Source: Bacillota bacterium (GTDB lineage: Bacteria; Bacillota_I; Bacilli_A; ML615J-28; CAG-698). From it: DNA of 60,715 nt. The stretch's first letter is position 1; each line of letters begins with the position of its first letter. The translations under genes and the position numbers were made by a program. The stretch is taken from positions 1 through 60,715 of the forward strand of contig JAEEHM010000057.1 of assembly GCA_016280895.1 (NCBI GenBank), read 5' to 3'. A model generated the notes under the pieces. It worked only from the letters and a program-made list of their open reading frames with translations. It was not told where the DNA came from and did not search any database. This document shows positions 58,991 to 60,715 of the stretch, in pieces.

Positions 58991-59045
58991 TCAATTCCTA
59001 AAAATACTAAAAATAGTTGAATTAGGAATTGATATGTGATATACT
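58991..59045 (+). promoter_or_regulatory. Promoter with dyad operator before the AAA_14 gene
   Basis: TCAATTCCTAA (58991-59001)/TTAGGAATTGA (59022-59032) is a perfect 11-bp dyad. TTGAAT (59017-59022) and TATACT (59040-59045) with a 17-bp spacer form the promoter, so the right arm adjoins the -35 box. Nothing else is recognised in 58826-58990. Confidence 0.65.
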
Positions 59046-59073
59046 ATAAACGTATTGAAAGGTAGTGAATGAT

Positions 59074-60312
59074 ATGCTATATAAGAGGACTATACTTGAT
59101 GAGATTATTAATTCTATTGATGAATATCCAGTTACTTTGATTACTGGTGCTAGACAAGTAGGAAAATCCACTTTAGTTTCTTATTTTGAAAACAAAGGCT
59201 ATAAGTATATTACTTTTGATGATACAGATTTATTAGCTAAAGCAAAAGAAAACCCTAAGAAATTTATTGAAGAACTTGGATATCCAGTGATAATTGATGA
59301 AATTCAGAGGGTAAAAGAATTGTTTATTGAAATTGAAAATGCAGTAAATGACTATAAAAAGAAAAATGGAACAATCGCTACAAATGGGATGTATATACTT
59401 ACAGGCTCTCAAAAATTTCATTTAATGAAAGGTGTAAGCGAATCTATGTCTGGACGTGTAGGAATCATCGAGATGGAACCATTAAGTCAAGCGGAGATTA
59501 GAGAGTGGCACGAAGAACCATTTGTTATTGATAACGAGTTATTAATGCAAAAAACTAATGATAGATATCTAACACAAGATGACTTATATTTATCTATTGT
59601 AAGAGGATTTTATCCTGCAAGATGGGAAATAGAAGGTAAACCCATCAAAAATTATTATTCAAACTACCTTAAAACATTTATTGAAAGAGATGTGTCAGAA
59701 TTAATTAATATAAAGGATTTACGAAAGTTTGAAAACTTTATTAAGGTTGTTGCTTCACTAACTGGTGAAGAATATAATGCAAGTAATATATCTAAGATTA
59801 TTGGAATTGATTATAAAACTGTTGATGCTTGGCTAAGTATATTAATTGTAAGTAATTTAGTTACACTGCTTGAACCATATTATGAAGACTCAATTAATAA
59901 AAGAATTGTAAAAAGAAATAAAATTTACTTCAACGATACAGGACTTGCTTGTTATTTAATTGGAATTGATTCGCCAAATACTTTAAAATTATCTGATTTT
60001 AAAGGAAGACTTGTTGAAACATATATACATAATGAAATATGTAAAAGTTATAAAAACAACAATGTTGAAGTTCAATTATTTTATTATAGAGATAATAATC
60101 AAAATGAAATAGATTTTATTATATTAAGAGATGGTAATTTATATTTTATTGAGGCAAAATCAGGAAAACAATATGGCATTAATGATATTAAAGGATTTAA
60201 ACAATTGCTAAATACAAAATATAATATTGCAGGCCAATGCATAATTTGCTGTGCTGAAGATGCATATAGGATTTCATCACAGGTATATGCATTTCCAATA
60301 AAATGCATATAG
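59074..60312 (+). CDS. AAA_14 / DUF4143 ATPase
   Basis: 412 residues. Walker A TGARQVGKSTL near residue 23, YPVIIDEIQRV (Walker B) near 75, LTGSQKFHLMKGVSESMSGR (sensor) near 114, then the DUF4143 domain with the C-terminal nuclease-like core YYRDNNQNEIDFIILRDGNLYFIEAKSGKQ (E-I-D...E-A-K). The family is common in gut anaerobes and is of unclear function; the core suggests a PD-(D/E)XK fold. ATG 59074 is preferred to GTG 59065, given GAAAGG at 59057-59062. The remnant at 720 belongs to the same family. Confidence 0.87.
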   Translation: MLYKRTILDEIINSIDEYPVTLITGARQVGKSTLVSYFENKGYKYITFDDTDLLAKAKENPKKFIEELGYPVIIDEIQRVKELFIEIENAVNDYKKKNGTIATNGMYILTGSQKFHLMKGVSESMSGRVGIIEMEPLSQAEIREWHEEPFVIDNELLMQKTNDRYLTQDDLYLSIVRGFYPARWEIEGKPIKNYYSNYLKTFIERDVSELINIKDLRKFENFIKVVASLTGEEYNASNISKIIGIDYKTVDAWLSILIVSNLVTLLEPYYEDSINKRIVKRNKIYFNDTGLACYLIGIDSPNTLKLSDFKGRLVETYIHNEICKSYKNNNVEVQLFYYRDNNQNEIDFIILRDGNLYFIEAKSGKQYGINDIKGFKQLLNTKYNIAGQCIICCAEDAYRISSQVYAFPIKCI

Positions 60313-60429
60313 AATTAGTGGTTAATACAATACCTAAATATAATTTTATCAATGATGATATAGTTATAGATTTTGAATTATCACATACAATGAAATAAAG
60401 GAAGTATACAAAACACAAAGACTTTTATA

Positions 60430-60447
60430 GTGAATTATATAATTCAC
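60430..60447. repeat. 18-bp perfect palindrome
   Basis: GTGAATTATATAATTCAC, between the AAA_14 gene and the histidine phosphatase. It could be an operator. 60313-60576 holds no convincing gene apart from a 31-codon frame from 60303 without a ribosome binding site; a TATAAT lies at 60498-60503. Confidence 0.45.
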
Positions 60448-60576
60448 AATTCAATTAAATGTTCTATAAATAAATATGGGATTTGTTTTTGGAACGCTAT
60501 AATGGATGATTATTGGATTTTGAATTGTATTTATGTAAAAAAAACAATAGAAATAAATGAAAATAGAGGTTACCAT

Positions 60577-60715
60577 ATGACAAAGTTTTATTTTATCCGT
60601 CATGGAGAAACTGATTTTACTTTAGCAGATACAAAGATATATAAGAATTGGGGTTTTAATATGCTTCCACTTTCAAATAAGGGAGTAGAACAAATTAAAG
60701 CTACAGCAAAAGATA
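60577..60715 (+). CDS. Histidine phosphatase family protein, N-terminal part (runs off the window)
   Basis: 46 codons are visible. FYFIRHGETDFT at residues 4-15 is the RHGE motif of the phosphoglycerate-mutase/histidine-phosphatase family, whose His forms the phospho-intermediate, and LPLSNKGVEQIKATA is the usual LSxxGxxQA helix. The rest, including the second catalytic His, lies outside. AGAGG precedes ATG 60577 at 7 bp. Confidence 0.82.
   Translation, partial: MTKFYFIRHGETDFTLADTKIYKNWGFNMLPLSNKGVEQIKATAKD

Overview
The window is strongly AT-rich DNA from a low-GC Gram-positive anaerobe. It reads with the standard bacterial code: TGA ends several genes and tryptophan is TGG. Primosome loaders of the DnaB/DnaI type, polA-mutM-coaE order, AGGAGG-type ribosome binding sites, class III (oxygen-sensitive) ribonucleotide reductase and a DUF362 ferredoxin protein point to a gut-type Bacilli/Erysipelotrichia-like or RF39-like lineage. 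That placement is inference; no rRNA or tRNA gene was seen.

Layout. 1-6.5 kb is mostly ordinary chromosome (Mrp end, a P-loop kinase, miaB, an HD-GYP phosphodiesterase) interrupted by a decayed AAA_14 gene and an AbiE toxin-antitoxin pair. About 7.2-47.2 kb is a long accessory island with few housekeeping genes. 47.3-60.7 kb returns to core genes (lipoprotein, DUF362, DUF2974 hydrolase, polA, mutM, coaE, dnaB, dnaI), then an intact AAA_14 ATPase and the start of a histidine phosphatase.

The island, in order: (i) a structured leader RNA before a DUF1016 (YhcG) nuclease, scrap DNA of a second DUF1016/COG2865 pair, and a COG2865 regulator; (ii) 9.9-17.0 kb, uncharacterised genes including two tandem DUF4238 genes, two tandem coiled-coil paralogues and a membrane protein; (iii) 17.1-24.0 kb, an operon of nrdG, nrdD, a phosphoesterase, a dTMP-kinase-like protein and a leucine-rich-repeat protein fused to a DNA adenine methyltransferase; (iv) 24.2-29.7 kb, an Xre regulator, two tandem OLD-like ATPases, a DUF4435 protein (together PARIS-like), a DarT-like ADP-ribosyltransferase and a helical protein; (v) 29.7-33.9 kb, three transcription units with the same palindrome-plus-extended-minus-10 promoter at identical spacing, followed by an ADP-ribosylglycohydrolase and a macrodomain protein; (vi) 34.2-43.7 kb, Xre, DUF2130, a DUF2075 nuclease-helicase, an SPPY DNA methyltransferase, a PLD-helicase, a DndD/Rad50-like ATPase and two small proteins; (vii) a soluble FtsH-like AAA protease; (viii) two tandem ORF6N genes preceded by about 0.7 kb of noncoding DNA filled with palindromes.

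How parts may work together. Blocks (iv) and (vi) look like anti-phage systems. Blocks (iv) and (v) together hold one predicted ADP-ribose writer and two predicted erasers. The most unusual signal is block (viii): about ten palindromes of one family lie upstream of the ORF6N genes. The same kind of palindrome lies in frame inside both genes, where it encodes the variable L-R-S-x-x-x-T stretch of the ORF6N domain, and several upstream copies can be read the same way. Functions are inferred from motifs recognised by eye; no database search was run.
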